Shown one piece after another: positions 13,782-15,381 of a stretch of DNA of 15,381 bases. The notes beneath the pieces were generated by a model. It searched no databases and had not been told where the DNA came from. It saw only the letters and a program-made list of their open reading frames with translations. Made by a program: the position numbers and the translations under genes. The stretch is from Candidatus Schekmanbacteria bacterium (lineage in GTDB: Bacteria; Schekmanbacteria; GWA2-38-11; J061), in assembly GCA_003695725.1 (NCBI GenBank), contig RFHX01000113.1, forward strand, positions 1-15,381. Direction: 5' to 3'. Each line of letters starts with the position of its first letter. Positions within the stretch are counted from its first letter, which is position 1.

Positions 13782-15381
13782 TTACTGAATGTAACCAAGT
13801 GATTTTAAAACATCTGTCTTTTTCTTTGACATCTTTCCCTCATATCTTGGAGCAGGAGGATGTTTTGCTTTCCAATCATCGAGCTTTGCTAAAAGGTTCT
13901 TAACAACATCAGGATATTTTTCTGCAAGATTTGTCTGCTCGAGCCTATCATTGATAACATCATATAATTCTATACCGCGAACATCATTTACGATTAGCCG
14001 CCACTTCTTAGTAGTTACTGCATATTCAGGTGCATTGACAAAAGCAATGGGATGTCCCTGATAGTCTCTCTTCTGTTCAAACAGAGCATCTTTGGGAATG
14101 TAATCCTTACCGAATAAAAGAGGAGCAAAACTTTTACCCTCATAGTTAAATTTTCCCCTCTCTTCCAGCAAATCGAGGATTGTTGGAGCTATGTCGACAC
14201 TTTCGACAAGGTCATCAAAGATTTTTCCTGCAGGAATTCTCCCTTCCCATTTAATAATTAAGGGAATATATACCTCGCCAAAGTTTAATGTTTCGCCATG
14301 GTCAAAAACAAAATTTAATTTCTCCTGCATTTCTCCCATCACATCGCCATGGTCTGCAGTAATTATTATCAATGGAGGTTCAGAAGTAGAAGGTATTTTT
14401 GATTCGACGTATCTAACAAGTTTAGTCACATATTCATCAGTAAATGCAATTTCACCATCATACATCGAAACTGTATATTCCATCTCTTCAGGAGAATATT
14501 TGTTCTTATCTTTGATAAAAGACCTCTTCGAAGGTCTTGTCTCATATCCCTTGAATCCGTTGTTGAATCTTGAACGATAGGGCGCAGGCGGGATATAGGG
14601 CCAATGAGGATCCCAAAAATGGACAAAGAGTAGAAAGTCCTTTTCATAGTTATTGTCAATCCAATCTTTTGCACGCTTGTATGCATACTTTGCCACAAAG
14701 ATTTCCCTTCTCTTTGATCTGTGCTTTCTCGTCCTTGGATAACTTTCAAAATCAAATTTTGGCCAACCCAATTCCTCAGATGAAAAAAGAGTACGGCTTG
14801 TTATGGCTGCGGTGGTAAATCCGCGTTTCTTTAGCCATGAATGCAAAAAATTGAGATTTGGATTTGTAACTTTGTCTCCATTCTTTCTCAACCCATGAGT
14901 GCGCGGATAAGTGCCTGTAAAAATCGAGGTATGTGAAGGTTCTGTAGTAGAGATTTCGCTATAGCAGTTTTTAAAAACTACACCTTCAGATGCAATTTTT
15001 CTTAATCCCGGAGATGTCTCCTTATTGTAATCGTATCCTTTGACACTCAAATGGTCAGCTCTTGTCGTATCCATCGTTATCAGGAGAATACGCGTATGTT
15101 TCTTAGCGGCTTCCTCATCTTTATTTTTAATTTCATAATATCCGGCTACGAAATAAGTTGACAGTATGAAGGAGCTTAAAATGAAACAAAAAAAAGCAAA
15201 TCCAAATTTCTTTTTCATTAGAGCGCGTGGCAACAAAAAGAAAAAGCATATTGTAATAATGGCATATACAAGAGCATCTAAAAAACTTATAGTACCATAG
15301 GGCTCAAGTTTTATGAAAGCAGTCTGTTTAAAAAGGAATGAAAATGTAAGAAAAGCTGATGCAGGAAGGAAAAGATAAATC
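13782..15381 (-). CDS. Membrane-anchored sulfatase-fold hydrolase/transferase with Thr at the nucleophile position (5' end beyond window)
   Basis: Member of the sulfatase/alkaline phosphatase superfamily. The frame stays open to the right edge: 48 codons precede the TTG at 15236 with no stop, so at least 532 residues are visible and the true start lies outside. Numbering from that TTG, metal ligands are Asp56 (MDTTRADH), Asp295-His296 (TADHGD) and probably His313 (DHG). The nucleophile motif C/S-x-P-S-R reads T98-E-P-S-H102, so there is no formylglycine-forming Cys or Ser. WDPHWPYIPP (208-217) is a sulfatase-like substrate-pocket stretch. The upstream extension plus residues 10-32 gives at least three hydrophobic segments, so a multi-span N-terminal membrane domain carries a periplasmic catalytic domain. 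It may hydrolyse or transfer phosphoryl esters rather than sulfate esters. It lies 125 bases upstream of the ABC exporter genes, and a promoter candidate separates them. Confidence 0.88.
   Translation of the reverse strand, partial: IYLFLPASAFLTFSFLFKQTAFIKLEPYGTISFLDALVYAIITICFFFLLPRALMKKKFGFAFFCFILSSFILSTYFVAGYYEIKNKDEEAAKKHTRILLITMDTTRADHLSVKGYDYNKETSPGLRKIASEGVVFKNCYSEISTTEPSHTSIFTGTYPRTHGLRKNGDKVTNPNLNFLHSWLKKRGFTTAAITSRTLFSSEELGWPKFDFESYPRTRKHRSKRREIFVAKYAYKRAKDWIDNNYEKDFLLFVHFWDPHWPYIPPAPYRSRFNNGFKGYETRPSKRSFIKDKNKYSPEEMEYTVSMYDGEIAFTDEYVTKLVRYVESKIPSTSEPPLIIITADHGDVMGEMQEKLNFVFDHGETLNFGEVYIPLIIKWEGRIPAGKIFDDLVESVDIAPTILDLLEERGKFNYEGKSFAPLLFGKDYIPKDALFEQKRDYQGHPIAFVNAPEYAVTTKKWRLIVNDVRGIELYDVINDRLEQTNLAEKYPDVVKNLLAKLDDWKAKHPPAPRYEGKMSKKKTDVLKSLGYIQ

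Overview
This window is AT-rich and tightly packed with protein genes. It carries two lipid A/Kdo genes (waaA/kdtA and lpxK), so the organism makes lipopolysaccharide and is Gram-negative (two-membraned). The gene mix (an AAA_32-type Lon-like protease, a KamA-like radical SAM enzyme, a bacterial sn-glycerol-1-phosphate dehydrogenase, and an S8 protease with a prodomain of a type I associate with Bacteroidetes/Chlorobi) suggests an uncultured or deep-branching bacterial lineage. I cannot name the taxon from sequence alone. I see no rRNA, tRNA, insertion sequence, CRISPR array or phage gene.

Layout. The left edge holds the first 30 codons of a minus-strand gene (1-92) with a strong ribosome binding site. 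A Lon-like protease (201-2648, minus) follows, then a 311-base divergent intergenic region. The plus-strand pair waaA-lpxK (2960-5379) forms a Kdo/lipid A operon. Everything to the right is on the minus strand. In transcription order from the right edge it runs: a membrane-anchored sulfatase-fold enzyme that continues past the window, a two-gene ABC polysaccharide exporter (wzm/wzt-like), greA, a three-gene cassette (LicC-like cytidylyltransferase, glycerol-1-phosphate dehydrogenase, CDP-alcohol phosphatidyltransferase), a KamA-family radical SAM protein, and a secreted subtilisin-like protease. The protease overlaps the end of lpxK by 11 bases, tail to tail.

How the genes may work together. 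waaA and lpxK act at consecutive inner-membrane steps of lipid A maturation. The ABC pair would export a lipid-linked glycan. The most interesting unit is the cassette at 8664-11365, whose genes overlap or nearly abut and share one good promoter candidate. Its members could make sn-glycerol-1-phosphate, activate a phospho-alcohol with CTP, and transfer the resulting phospho-alcohol to a membrane acceptor. No prenylglyceryl-phosphate synthase or inositol-phosphate synthase is present, so neither archaeal-type lipids nor di-inositol phosphate is the obvious product. A G1P-derived lipid headgroup, surface polymer or solute is the working hypothesis. The sulfatase-fold enzyme has Thr where sulfatases carry the formylglycine Cys/Ser, as phosphoglycerol and phosphoethanolamine transferases do, so it might act on phosphoryl groups at the cell surface, but nothing in the sequence ties it to the cassette.
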